64,000 nt of DNA from Polaromonas sp. 39-63-25 (GCF_002278925.1 NZ_NCJH01000004.1:81668-145667), one strand, 5' to 3'; positions 33,742 to 44,306 are shown, counted from the stretch's first letter. The notes: a model not told the origin generated them from the letters alone. Numbers and translations are program-made.

Positions 33742-34212
33742 TCAGAGCAGTTCGGGTGATTGCACCGTGACCACCACGGTCTGCAACCCCTCTTCGCGCT
33801 CACGCGTGCGCAGCCACCAGAGCGCCCCCTTCTTCACGGCGCATTCGCTTTCCTGGAGGCCCAGCAACTGGGCGATGGTTTGTCCCAGCGTCGGCTGATG
33901 GCCGATCACCAGGATAGGCAGCTTGTTGACCGGCCATTGCACCAGTTCGAGCAGTTGCGACGGCGGCGCGTCGGGCCCGAGTTCGGCACGGATCTTGTAC
34001 TTGCGCCCCAGCGCCAGCGCCGTCTGCTCGCAGCGGCGCGCCGGACTCACGAGAATGCGCGCCCGCTCCGGCAATTGGCGGTCCAGCCAGGCCGCCATGC
34101 GGGCCGCCTGCTTCTCGCCTCTCGGTGTCAATGAACGTTCGAGGTCGTTCCCGCCCTGCGCGTCGGCAGGCGACTCTTCAGCCTCTGCATGACGCCACAG
34201 GATCAGGTCCAT
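33742..34212 (-). CDS. sixA: Histidine phosphatase, SixA-like
   Basis: A 156-residue member of the histidine phosphatase superfamily. The catalytic RHA is at residues 7-9 (MDLILWRHAEAEE), with R-E-K contacts in SLTPRGEKQAARMA, VSPARRCEQTA and the second His in LPILVIGHQPTLGQTIAQLL. SixA removes phosphate from histidine phosphotransfer domains in E. coli; in this genus the target is unknown. It begins 3 bases after the ppk stop, so it is cotranscribed with ppk and comes under the Pho box at 36384-36401. Confidence 0.88.
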   Translation of the reverse strand: MDLILWRHAEAEESPADAQGGNDLERSLTPRGEKQAARMAAWLDRQLPERARILVSPARRCEQTALALGRKYKIRAELGPDAPPSQLLELVQWPVNKLPILVIGHQPTLGQTIAQLLGLQESECAVKKGALWWLRTREREEGLQTVVVTVQSPELL

Positions 34213-34214
34213 CG

Positions 34215-36353
<2,139 letters not shown>

Positions 36354-36383
36354 GAATCTGACTTGTCAGTGTGCGCTGGTTTG

Positions 36384-36401
36384 ATGACAAATGCGTGACA
36401 A
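36384..36401 (-). promoter_or_regulatory. Pho box upstream of ppk
   Basis: On the minus strand TTGTCAC GCAT TTGTCAT, two 7-base half-sites with a 4-base spacer. It lies between the glycosyltransferase stop (36418) and the ppk start (36353), so it serves ppk-sixA. The -10 region downstream is weak (CACACT-like). Confidence 0.85.
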
Positions 36402-36417
36402 CATCATGTCAAATGTT

Positions 36418-37485
36418 TCAGGCGGCTGCTTGCGCCGTCACCAGGGGACTGGTGGCCTGGCCACGTACCGGCACCAGATACCCTTCGAACAGCTGGGCGG
36501 CATGTGCCCAGCTGAAGTCCAGCGAACGGGCGCGCGCTTCATGGCGCGGCACCGCCATCGCGCTGTAACAGGCGTGCTTCAGGTCCTCATCCAGCACACC
36601 GCCGTGGCGGCTGCCGTCCGGCTTGCCCAGCACCTCCAGCGGACCGTCGACCGGGTAGGCCGCAACCGGCGTGCCGCTGGCCATGGCTTCGAGCATCACC
36701 AGGCCGAAAGTCTCCGACCGGCTGGGGAAAACAAACACATCGGCGGCGGCGTACACCTTGGCCAGCTCGTCGCGCGGCAGCACGCCAAGCCAGCGTACCT
36801 GCGGATAACGCTCCTTGAGCGACGCCTCCAGCGGCCCGACACCGCAGACCACCTTGGTCCCCGGAATGTCCAGTGCCAGGAAGGCCTCGATGTTTTTCTC
36901 ATACGACACGCGGCCGACAAACAGCGACACCGGCCGCACCAGCGTGCCCATGCGGGGGTAGAGCCGCGCCTCGGGATGAAACGGGAACAAGGCGGTGTCC
37001 ACCCCATGCGTCCAGCTGCGCAGCTGGCGAAAACCGCGCTGCTCCAGCATGCGCAACACACCGTGGGTGGGAACCATGACCCCGGAGGAGGCCTTGTGGA
37101 AGTGCCGGAACAGCGCATAACCCCAGGACAGCGGTATTTTCAACGCGGCATGGAGGATTTCCGGAAATTTGGTGTGGAACGCAGTGGTAAAACGCAGGCC
37201 CCGCTTGCGGCAATAGCTGCGCGCTGCCCAGCCCAGCGGGCCTTCGGTGGCGATGTGGATGGCTTCGGGCGCAAAGGCATCCAGCCGCCCGGTCAGCAAG
37301 GCTTTTGGGCGCACGGCCAGGTCGATGCCGGCATAACCCGGGCAAGGCCGCGTTTTGAACAGGCCGGGATGGATGACTTCCACCGTGTGGCCCAGGGCCT
37401 GCAGTTCACGCACCAGTTCCACCAGCGTGGTCACCACGCCATTGACCTGCGGCTGCCAGGCGTCGGTAACAAGGGCTATCTTCAT
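36418..37485 (-). CDS. GT4 glycosyltransferase, Agt-like (glycolipid synthesis)
   Basis: A 355-residue GT-B enzyme. The N-terminal domain has MKIALVTDAWQPQVNGVVTTL and HPGLFKTRPCPGY; the donor site has VFVFPSRSETFGLVMLEAMASGTPVAA with the E-x7-E motif, and LFVGRVSYEKNIEAFL. This subfamily contains mannosyl- and glucosyltransferases acting on diacylglycerol; enzymes named Agt make glycolipids in low phosphate together with PlcP. Its ATG overlaps the stop of the PlcP-like gene by 4 bases, which fits that pairing. The sugar cannot be predicted. Confidence 0.82.
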   Translation of the reverse strand: MKIALVTDAWQPQVNGVVTTLVELVRELQALGHTVEVIHPGLFKTRPCPGYAGIDLAVRPKALLTGRLDAFAPEAIHIATEGPLGWAARSYCRKRGLRFTTAFHTKFPEILHAALKIPLSWGYALFRHFHKASSGVMVPTHGVLRMLEQRGFRQLRSWTHGVDTALFPFHPEARLYPRMGTLVRPVSLFVGRVSYEKNIEAFLALDIPGTKVVCGVGPLEASLKERYPQVRWLGVLPRDELAKVYAAADVFVFPSRSETFGLVMLEAMASGTPVAAYPVDGPLEVLGKPDGSRHGGVLDEDLKHACYSAMAVPRHEARARSLDFSWAHAAQLFEGYLVPVRGQATSPLVTAQAAA

Positions 37486-38468
37486 GACTGTAACTGGCCC
37501 CCACGGTTGCTCACTTCGTGTAGCGCCCTGCCCCCCGGGGGGGCCGCTGCGCCTGCGGCCTGGCCAAGCCAGTTCCGCGGCCCCGGCTCGAACAGAGGGG
37601 AGACCTCTCCGCTAATTCCACTTTTCAGTGGCTCCCTTCGATGGGTTTCATGGGACGGCGCCCAGTGCAGCAGCTCCAGCTTGCCGTCGTAGTGTTCCAC
37701 CAGCGCGGTGCGGCTTTCGACCCAGTCGCCGTCGTTGCAATACAGCACGCCGTTGATGTCGCGCATTTCGGCGCGGTGAATGTGGCCGCAGACCACCCCC
37801 TGGTGGCCGCGCCGGCGCGCCTCGTTGGCCACGGCGACTTCAAAGTCGGTGACGTAGTTCAGCGCGCTCTTGACCTTGTGTTTGAGGTAGGCCGAGAGCG
37901 ACCAGTACGGCAGGCCCATGCGCGCGCGCAGGCTGTTGAGGTGGCGGTTGAGCTTGAGCGTGAATTCATACAGGTTGTCGCCCACATAGGCCAGCCAGCG
38001 GGCGCACTGCACGACAGCATCGAAATAGTCGCCGTGGACGATCCACAGGTGGCGGCCATCGGCCGTGACGTGGACCGCTTCTTCCATGACCTCGATGCCG
38101 CCGAACTGGTGGCCGATAAATTCACGCGCAAACTCATCATGGTTGCCGGGCACGTAGACAATCCGGCAGCCCTTGCGTGCGCGCCGCAGCAGCTTTTGCA
38201 CCACGTCGTTGTGCGACTGCGGCCAGTACCATTTGCGCCGCAGTTGCCAGCCGTCCACGATGTCGCCCACCAGGTAGAGGTAGTCGCTCGGGTGCGCCTT
38301 GAGGAAATCCAGCAGCGCCGCGGCCTGGCAGCCTGGCGTGCCCAGATGCAGGTCGGAGATGAAGATGCTGCGGTAACGCTTGCGCAGTGCGGCGTCGTCA
38401 TGCGCATCGTCCCCACCTTGCGGGAGACCGGGGTTGAGCGAACCAAGCTTGTCGAACAGCGTACGCAT
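37482..38468 (-). CDS. Calcineurin-like phosphoesterase, PlcP-like phospholipase C
   Basis: A 328-residue metallophosphoesterase. Metal ligands: D39 and H41 in FISDLHLGTPGCQ, D69 in VGDIVDGW, N/H in GNHDEF (108-113), H145 in IVHGDYFD and GHIH at 228-231. The long match DGWQLRRKWYWPQSHNDVVQ is characteristic of PlcP, the phospholipase C that removes phospholipid headgroups in phosphate-starved bacteria; such proteins are often called UDP-2,3-diacylglucosamine diphosphatases by similarity. Residues about 283-328 come from a family B repeat. It starts at the stop of the acyltransferase gene and overlaps the glycosyltransferase start. Confidence 0.85.
   Translation of the reverse strand: MRTLFDKLGSLNPGLPQGGDDAHDDAALRKRYRSIFISDLHLGTPGCQAAALLDFLKAHPSDYLYLVGDIVDGWQLRRKWYWPQSHNDVVQKLLRRARKGCRIVYVPGNHDEFAREFIGHQFGGIEVMEEAVHVTADGRHLWIVHGDYFDAVVQCARWLAYVGDNLYEFTLKLNRHLNSLRARMGLPYWSLSAYLKHKVKSALNYVTDFEVAVANEARRRGHQGVVCGHIHRAEMRDINGVLYCNDGDWVESRTALVEHYDGKLELLHWAPSHETHRREPLKSGISGEVSPLFEPGPRNWLGQAAGAAAPPGGRALHEVSNRGGQLQS
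37497..37590 (-). repeat. GC-rich dispersed repeat, family B, copy 4, read as the C-terminal tail of the PlcP-like protein
   Basis: In reverse orientation to the other copies: GGCCGCAGGCGCAGCGGCCC ... AGCAACCGTGGGGGCC on the minus strand. It encodes EPGPRNWLGQAAGAAAPPGG and the residues to the C-terminus, with the stop a few bases after the repeat. Confidence 0.85.
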
Positions 38469-39322
38469 CAGGCCTCCCTCGCGGAAAAATGCTTGCGATA
38501 ACGCGGCGGCAGGTCGGCAATACGCATCATCATGGGCAGGTCGGCTGAATTGAAGTCCGGGTCCCAGGCCGGCGCGCCCAGCACCCTGGCGCCCAGGCGC
38601 AGGTAACCCTTGATCAGCGCGGGCGGCTCGACGTCCAGCGAGTCGTCGAGCTGCTCAACCGGCAGGGCCAGGCGCGGCGTCACGTGGTATTCGATGGCGG
38701 CGAGGTGGCTTTGCCGCACCTGGCGCCAGATGCTGGCCGCGGCATGCCCGCTGCCGTATTCCGGATGGCCGCTGTGCTGCATCGGAATGCTGGCGCAGCC
38801 AATCATGGTGTCGAGCTGGTTGCGCGCCATGAACTCGGCCAGCGCGCCCCACAAGGCCAGGATCACACCGCCGTGGCGGTAGTCGGCATGCACACAGCTG
38901 CGCCCCAGCTCAACCATGCGCTCGCGCAGGGCGCGCAGGCGCGTGAGGTCGAACTCCGTATCACTGTAGGTGCTGCCCACGCGTTTGGCCTGGGTCGGCG
39001 TCAGCACGCGGTAGGTGCCTATGACTTCCTGGCTGGCTTCGTCGCGCACCAGCAGGTGTTCGCAGAAATCGTCGAACAGGTCGATGTCGTGGCCCGGCAC
39101 CGTGCTGGGCAGCGTCGCCCCCATCTCCAGCGCGAAGACCTGGTACCTCAGCCGCTGCGCCTGCCGGACCTCGTCCTGGTGCCGGGCCCAGCCTACCTGG
39201 ATTTTCCCCGGCGCAGCCCCTTGAACAGCGACCGGATTGGCAGCATGAGAGCTTTGATGAAGTGACCCCCGTGGCATTGCGACTGGCGACAATGCAAAGG
39301 TGGGATTGGGCAGTTCTTTCAT
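38468..39322 (-). CDS. GNAT-type N-acyltransferase, OlsB-like
   Basis: A 284-residue protein from ATG 39322 with ribosome site AGGAG 6 bases upstream; longer upstream readings lack this. It contains the Acetyltransf_5 domain: VGWARHQDEVRQAQRLRYQVFALEMGA, HLLVRDEASQEVIGTYRVLTP, ELGRSCVHADYRHGGVILALWGALAEFMARNQLDTMIGCASIPM. This is the family of OlsB, which acylates ornithine as the first step of ornithine-lipid synthesis, a phosphorus-free lipid. No olsA follows, but plcP and agt do. Function is inferred from family and operon. The phoX terminator lies just upstream. Confidence 0.78.
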   Translation of the reverse strand: MKELPNPTFALSPVAMPRGSLHQSSHAANPVAVQGAAPGKIQVGWARHQDEVRQAQRLRYQVFALEMGATLPSTVPGHDIDLFDDFCEHLLVRDEASQEVIGTYRVLTPTQAKRVGSTYSDTEFDLTRLRALRERMVELGRSCVHADYRHGGVILALWGALAEFMARNQLDTMIGCASIPMQHSGHPEYGSGHAAASIWRQVRQSHLAAIEYHVTPRLALPVEQLDDSLDVEPPALIKGYLRLGARVLGAPAWDPDFNSADLPMMMRIADLPPRYRKHFSAREA

Positions 39323-39395
39323 GATGGACTCCTGGTTGTCTTCTCGCAAATGACTCTCGACACTCAACTCTCGATACCGGCACTCAAAAATTCTG

Positions 39396-39420
39396 TAAAA
39401 AAGCCCCGGAGGTCGGGGCT
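39396..39420 (-). terminator. Rho-independent terminator of phoX
   Basis: On the minus strand, stem AGCCCC/GGGGCT with a 7-base loop (39420-39402), followed by a run of six T residues. It lies 16 bases after the phoX stop and before the acyltransferase gene. Confidence 0.88.
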
Positions 39421-39435
39421 GTTGCTGCTTGGAAA

Positions 39436-41388
39436 CTAGGTCCCGACGATGCCGCCATCCTTGCGCCGGATGACGACGGTGGCCGAGCGCGGCCGTCCGC
39501 CCGCCGGGCCGTCCGGCCAATGGCTCACCGCCTTCGGCTGGGCCGGATTGCCGCGCGCGCCGGCGGTTTCACCGGGGTGCTGGATGTTGATGAAGACCGC
39601 GCGGCGGTCCGGCGTGAAGCTCATCCCGGTGACCTCGCAACCGGCCGGGCCGGTCAAAAAGCGTTTGGTCTCGCCGGTCGCCGGGTCGGCGCACAGCATC
39701 ATGTTGTTGCCTATGCCTTTGTAGGCACCCTTGTGCATGGCCGATCCCGAAATGTCGGTTTGTATCCAGAGCAGGCCACCCGCATCGAACTGCAGGCCGT
39801 CGGGGCTGCCGTACATGTCGCCCTTGATGGTGCCGCGGTATTCGGCCTTGTCGGCATTCGGGTCACCTGCCAGGGCAAAGTGCATCCAGCGGAACTCGGT
39901 GGCGCTGGCGTCGCCGTCGAGCCGGCTGACAGCGTCGCCCTGACGGCTCTTGCCTTCGCGCCAGCGGATGATGTGGCCCATGATGTTGTCGTTGCGCGGA
40001 TTGGCAGCGTCGGCCATGCGGCCGCCCTGGCCGCGGCGGCTGTTGTTGGTCAGCGTGACAAACACCTCGCCGGTGTTGGGGTGCACCGCCACCCACTCGG
40101 GGCGGTCCATTTTGGTGGCACCCACCACGTCTGCCGCCTGACGGCACTTCACCACCACGTCGGCCTGGCTGGCAAAGCCGCTGGCGGCATTGAGGCCGTC
40201 TTCGCCATGCACCAGCGGCAGCCAGCGGCCGTAACCCTGTGCATCAAAGCGCGCCACATACAGCGTACCGTGGTCCAGAATGTCCTTGTTGGCGCGGTAA
40301 CCACCGGGCTTGACCTTGTCGCGACTGACAAACTTGTAGATGTACTCAAAACGCTCGTCATCACCCATGTAGACCACCGCGCGGCCATCGCGGGACAGCG
40401 TCGCCGTTGCCCCTTCATGTTTGATGCGGCCCAGCGCCGTGCGCTTGATCGGAGTCTGTGTCGGGTCCTGCGGATCGATCTCCACCACCCAGCCGAAGCG
40501 GTGTGGCTCGTTCGGGTGTTTGGCCACATCAAAACGTTCGTCAAACTCGTGCCAGCGGTAACCAAAGCCCTTGGCACGCAGGCCGTAACGCGCCTCGTCC
40601 GGGTTCGGCTTGTCCTGCGCCGAGAAGTAACCGTTCCAGTTTTCCTCGCAGGTCAGGAAGGTGCCCCAGGGCGTCTGGCCGGCGGCGCAGTTGTTCAGCG
40701 TGCCCAGCGGGCGCATGCCCTCGGGATCGGCCGAAGTTTTCAGCAGCGCATGCCCGGCGGCCGGGCCGCTGAACTGCATGGGTGTGTTGCCGGTGATGCG
40801 GCGCGCATAACGCGAGTTGGGCATCACGCGCCAGACACCGGCGCGTTCCACCACCTCGATCACGCTGACGCCGTGCGCCGCCTGCGACTTGCGCACCTTG
40901 TCGGCGGTCCAGGTCTTCATGCCGTCGCTGTGCAGCAGGCCGTCGTCGGTGTATTCGTGGTTGATGGCCAGCAGGCCGTGGCGCGGGTTCTTGTCCAGCG
41001 GGAAAAACTCCATGCCGTCGTGGTGCATGCCCGACTGCAGCAGCTGCTCCTGCCAGCTGTTCGACGCATCCGCACTGAAGGCCGGTGCCGCAGCCCCGGC
41101 AATACCGGTCGCGTCGCCCCAGCGGTACAGCACCTGGGCTTCGTACTCGGGCGGCACCACCAGCGCGTCGGCGCTGGAAGTCGATACGCCGGTAAAACCG
41201 AGCGGCCTGCCTTTGGCGGGCGCCGCGGCGCTGGCCGTCAGCGTGTGCGACCCCATCAGCAGCGCCACCGCCGCCGTCGTGCAACGCAGCACATGGCGAC
41301 GCTCACCGTCTACTTCATGAATGAACGGATTGCACGTCGTGTTGACGCCTTCACCCTGCTCATAATCCCTGCCGAAACCTTGACCCAT
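39436..41388 (-). CDS. phoX: PhoX-family alkaline phosphatase (DUF839)
   Basis: A 650-residue exported phosphatase. The N-terminus has the twin-arginine-like motif ERRHVLRCTTAAVALLMGS (about residues 29-47) used by Tat-exported PhoX enzymes. The family motifs follow: FFPLDKNPRHGLLAINHEYTDD, YARRITGNTPMQFSGPAAGH, GTLNNCAAGQTPWGTFLTCEENWNGYF, IKHEGATATL and LWIQTDISG. PhoX uses Fe and Ca to release phosphate from organic esters. A Pho box of three half-sites lies upstream, and a terminator separates it from the lipid operon. Confidence 0.93.
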   Translation of the reverse strand: MGQGFGRDYEQGEGVNTTCNPFIHEVDGERRHVLRCTTAAVALLMGSHTLTASAAAPAKGRPLGFTGVSTSSADALVVPPEYEAQVLYRWGDATGIAGAAAPAFSADASNSWQEQLLQSGMHHDGMEFFPLDKNPRHGLLAINHEYTDDGLLHSDGMKTWTADKVRKSQAAHGVSVIEVVERAGVWRVMPNSRYARRITGNTPMQFSGPAAGHALLKTSADPEGMRPLGTLNNCAAGQTPWGTFLTCEENWNGYFSAQDKPNPDEARYGLRAKGFGYRWHEFDERFDVAKHPNEPHRFGWVVEIDPQDPTQTPIKRTALGRIKHEGATATLSRDGRAVVYMGDDERFEYIYKFVSRDKVKPGGYRANKDILDHGTLYVARFDAQGYGRWLPLVHGEDGLNAASGFASQADVVVKCRQAADVVGATKMDRPEWVAVHPNTGEVFVTLTNNSRRGQGGRMADAANPRNDNIMGHIIRWREGKSRQGDAVSRLDGDASATEFRWMHFALAGDPNADKAEYRGTIKGDMYGSPDGLQFDAGGLLWIQTDISGSAMHKGAYKGIGNNMMLCADPATGETKRFLTGPAGCEVTGMSFTPDRRAVFINIQHPGETAGARGNPAQPKAVSHWPDGPAGGRPRSATVVIRRKDGGIVGT

Positions 41389-41451
41389 GAATCACTCTCC
41401 ATCGTGTTTTTGACTGATGCGGTGATTCTGGAAGTCGAGGGTGACGTGTTC

Positions 41452-41480
41452 ATGTCGGTTTGGTGGCAGTTTGATGACAG
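41452..41480 (-). promoter_or_regulatory. Triple Pho box upstream of phoX
   Basis: On the minus strand CTGTCAT CAAA CTGCCAC (41480-41463), then CAAA and a third, weaker half-site CCGACAT (41458-41452). The regular 11-base period is that of PhoB binding. It lies about 65 bases before the phoX start. Confidence 0.85.
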
Positions 41481-41691
41481 TCAGTTGGTGACTGCGCAGA
41501 CTATGAATTGCGTAGCTGCCTGCGCCCGTCCTTCGTGGGCGGGGGCTGACTGACTTGAAATTCAGGCGATTTCAGTGAACTGTCCGTTCCGGCATCGCTC
41601 CTGCCCTGCAGCAGGAAAAGCAATGACGTCACCAACCCCATGGCACCTTGGGCGAAAATGAAGCGGCTGGCCATCAGTGCCTGAGGAAACC

Positions 41692-42234
41692 ATGTTGAAC
41701 GGAGCCGCACCGAATTGTCTGACCACCGCCTGGGCCACCCACGCGCCCGAGTTGCGCGGCTGGCTGCGCCATCGGCTGGGCAACCCTGCCGAGGCCGACG
41801 ACCTGCTGCAGGACCTGTTCATCAAGGCCCTGCGCCAGGGTGAACGCTTCTGCTCGGTGCAAAACGCCCGCGCCTGGCTGTTCGAGGTGGCGCGCAACAC
41901 ACTGGCCGATCGGCTGCGCGTGGCCCGCGCGACCGTGGAAGTACCCGACGACCTGGCCGCACCTGCCGACGAAGCCGACACGGTGGACACCCTCACGGCC
42001 TGCCTGCCGCGCGTGCTCTCTGAGCTGACGGCCGAGGACCGCGAGGTCATCACGCTCTGTGACCTGCAAGGCATGCCCCAAGCCGAGTTCGCCGCCGCCA
42101 GGGGGCTGAACCTCAGCGCCGCCAAATCGCGCCTGCAGCGCGCACGCCAGCGCCTGAAGCAGCGCATGACCGTGGCTTGCCAGGTGCAAATCGACGATAC
42201 CGGGCACGTCGCGGATTTTGTGCCGCGTCCGTAG
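41692..42234 (+). CDS. sigZ: Sigma-70 family RNA polymerase sigma factor, SigZ-like
   Basis: About 180 residues from ATG 41692 with GAGGAAA before it. Region 2 is ELRGWLRHRLGNPAEADDLLQDLFIKALRQ and NARAWLFEVARNTLADRLR; region 4 is LTAEDREVITLCDLQGMPQAEFAAARGLNLSAAKSRLQRARQRLKQRM. A short tail with a Cys (VACQVQIDDTGHVADFVPRP) resembles SigZ-type factors. No anti-sigma gene follows; a permease and a small thioredoxin-like gene come next on the same strand. It is divergent from phoX. Confidence 0.85.
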   Translation: MLNGAAPNCLTTAWATHAPELRGWLRHRLGNPAEADDLLQDLFIKALRQGERFCSVQNARAWLFEVARNTLADRLRVARATVEVPDDLAAPADEADTVDTLTACLPRVLSELTAEDREVITLCDLQGMPQAEFAAARGLNLSAAKSRLQRARQRLKQRMTVACQVQIDDTGHVADFVPRP

Positions 42235-42293
42235 AGCTGGCGGCTTGAAAGAACGCTGAGCACCGGCCCCGCAGCCGTGCCTACACCCTCTTT

Positions 42294-42352
42294 TGCTACT
42301 ATTTTGATAGCTTCTTGCGCTTTCTGCATAAGGGCTGGAGGCATATTTCATC
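42294..42352 (+). repeat. Dispersed repeat family A, intergenic copy
   Basis: GCTACTATTTTGATAGCTTC ... AGGGCTGGAGGCATATTTCA in the gap between the sigma factor and the permease. A good match to the family. Confidence 0.8.
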
Positions 42353-42398
42353 ATTATTTCTGCGATTTGTGCGTCTTTTGCCGATTCCGTTCGTCTTC

Positions 42399-43451
42399 AT
42401 GGGTATGAACACCGTCACGACGCCGCAAAAATCCTGGCCCCTGCGCCAGCCGGTCATCTTTTTGATCCTGGCCGCTCTGGTCTGGCTGGGCCTTTACCAG
42501 ACACTGCTTCCCGGCTCTGAAGCACTGGTCGCCGCCTTGCCGGTAGACCGGGCCAGCCACCTGGGTGGTGCGCTGCAGTTTTTCTTCTACGACACGCCCA
42601 AGGTGCTGATGTTGCTGACCGGCGTGGTGTTTGTCATGGGCATGATCAACAGCTACTTCACGCCGGAGCGCACCCGCGCCCTGCTGGCCGGTCGCAGCGA
42701 GGGCGTGGCCAACGTGATGGCCGCGTCCCTGGGCATCGTCACGCCGTTTTGTTCATGCTCCGCGGTGCCGCTGTTCATCGGTTTTGTGCAGGCGGGGGTG
42801 CCGCTGGGGGTCACGTTCTCCTTCCTGATCTCTGCCCCCATGGTCAACGAAGTGGCGCTGACGTTGCTGTTTGGCCTGTTCGGCTGGAAAGTGGCGCTGT
42901 TGTACCTGGGCCTGGGCCTGACGGTCGCCATCGTCGCGGGCTGGGTCATTGGCCGCCTCAAGATGGAAGCCTGGCTGGAAGACTGGGTGCGCGACATGCC
43001 CAAAACTTCGGCCCAGTTTGAAGACGCGCAGACCACGCTGGCTGACCGCATTCAAGCCGGCTTTTCAGCGGTACGCGAGATCGTGGGCAAGGTCTGGCCC
43101 TACATCCTGGGCGGCATAACACTGGGCGCTTTGATCCATGGCTATGTGCCGGAAGCGTTCATGGCCAGCTTCATGGGCAAGGAAGCCTGGTGGTCGGTGC
43201 CGCTGGCGGTGCTGATGGGTGTGCCGATGTACACCAATGCAGCAGGCGTGATTCCCATCGTGCAGGCGCTGCTGGCCAAGGGCGCGGCCCTGGGCACCGT
43301 GCTGGCTTTCATGATGAGCGTGATTGCGCTGTCCCTGCCCGAGCTGATCATCCTGCGCAAGGTGCTCAAGCTGCGGCTGATTGTCACCTTTGTGGCGGTG
43401 GTGTCCGGCGGCATCCTGCTGGTAGGTTTTGTATTCAACGCGGTGCTGTAG
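42399..43451 (+). CDS. Permease, PF03773/ArsP-like
   Basis: About 350 residues starting at ATG 42399 (MGMNTVTT) or 42405; earlier readings run through the dispersed repeat and are unlikely. About eight to ten membrane helices. The hallmark TPFCSCSAVPLFIGFVQAGVPLG appears in the first half, with a second related half containing GVPMYTNAAGVIPIVQALLAKG. The family includes ArsP (organoarsenical efflux) and YraQ. It is paired with a small CxxC thioredoxin-like protein 41 bases downstream, the usual companion of this permease. Confidence 0.85.
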   Translation: MGMNTVTTPQKSWPLRQPVIFLILAALVWLGLYQTLLPGSEALVAALPVDRASHLGGALQFFFYDTPKVLMLLTGVVFVMGMINSYFTPERTRALLAGRSEGVANVMAASLGIVTPFCSCSAVPLFIGFVQAGVPLGVTFSFLISAPMVNEVALTLLFGLFGWKVALLYLGLGLTVAIVAGWVIGRLKMEAWLEDWVRDMPKTSAQFEDAQTTLADRIQAGFSAVREIVGKVWPYILGGITLGALIHGYVPEAFMASFMGKEAWWSVPLAVLMGVPMYTNAAGVIPIVQALLAKGAALGTVLAFMMSVIALSLPELIILRKVLKLRLIVTFVAVVSGGILLVGFVFNAVL

Positions 43452-43492
43452 GCACAGCTTTATTTCATCAACTTCAATCTCAAGGAAACACC

Positions 43493-43732
43493 ATGGACAT
43501 CAAGGTACTCGGCACCGGCTGCGCCAACTGCAAGAACACCATCGCCCTCATCGACCAGGTGGCAAAAGCCAAAGGCGTCACCATCCATCTGGAAAAAGTG
43601 GAGGAATTGCGCGACATCATGGGCTACGGCGTGATGAGCACACCCGGTGTTGTCATCAATGGCAAGGTGGTCCATGCGGGCGGCGTGCCCAGCCGTGACA
43701 AGATCGAGCAGTGGCTTACTGCCACCGCTTGA
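43493..43732 (+). CDS. Small thioredoxin-like redox-active disulfide protein
   Basis: A 79-residue protein with GTGCANCKNTIALIDQVAKAKG: an N-terminal CxxC (C-A-N-C) after the first strand, and the cis-Pro STPGVVINGKVVHAGGVPSRDKI. This is the redox-active disulfide protein 2 family, which accompanies PF03773 permeases. A ribosome site AAGGAAAC lies 4 bases before ATG 43493. It may deliver electrons or metal(loid) to the permease; that is inference. Confidence 0.88.
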   Translation: MDIKVLGTGCANCKNTIALIDQVAKAKGVTIHLEKVEELRDIMGYGVMSTPGVVINGKVVHAGGVPSRDKIEQWLTATA

Positions 43733-43845
43733 GCAACGAAAGCGCGTTCCCCCGCTGCAAAAGGGTTACCCTGTCGTCGGGGGCACCTTGACGCTTGTGC
43801 CGCGCCTGCCCTGAGTACGAACGCAACCGACAAGGATCACCCTTC

Positions 43846-44265
43846 ATGAGCCAGCCCGCCGCCAAAATGACTTTTCATGTGGCGTCGCGCCGCGTCGACG
43901 CGCACGGTAGCCTGTCGAATTGCAAAAACGCCGAAATCGCCCTGGATACCGACCTGGCGGGCAACCCGGATGCATTCAACCCGGCAGAGCTGTTGCTGGC
44001 GGCCCTCTCGGCCTGCATGATCAAGGGAATGGAGCGGGTGGCGCCTATTCTGAAGTTCAGGATGCGCGGTATTGAAGTCATCGTCGATGGCGTGCGGCAG
44101 GACGTGCCGCCCCGAATGGAGTCCATCCGTTACGAAATCATCGTGGATACCGACGAGTCGGACCAGCGACTGGACTTGCTGCATGAAAATGTGAAGAAAT
44201 ACGGCACGGTGTTCAATACCGTTGCGCCGGGAACTGACTTGAGTGGTGTCCTGCGGCGGCGCTGA
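43846..44265 (+). CDS. OsmC family protein
   Basis: About 139 residues from ATG 43846 (MSQPAAKMTFHVASRRVDAHGSL). The fold's central helix has the peroxidatic-type Cys in NPAELLLAALSACMIKGMERVAPIL. OsmC/Ohr proteins reduce organic hydroperoxides; this is the OsmC-like branch of modest length with one clear Cys, lacking an obvious second Cys. It stands before a 59-residue small gene and the cation efflux gene on the same strand. Confidence 0.8.
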   Translation: MSQPAAKMTFHVASRRVDAHGSLSNCKNAEIALDTDLAGNPDAFNPAELLLAALSACMIKGMERVAPILKFRMRGIEVIVDGVRQDVPPRMESIRYEIIVDTDESDQRLDLLHENVKKYGTVFNTVAPGTDLSGVLRRR

Positions 44266-44306
44266 ACCGCAAGCAACATCGACATCGCAACGAGAGGACA
44301 AGCGAC

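Noticed and set aside
39323-39396. Pho box before the OlsB-like acyltransferase
   Set aside because: The region has TCGAGAGT direct repeats 14 bases apart and a TTGAGTG-like half-site, but no pair of CTGTCAT-like sites with 4-base spacing. I cannot claim PhoB control here.
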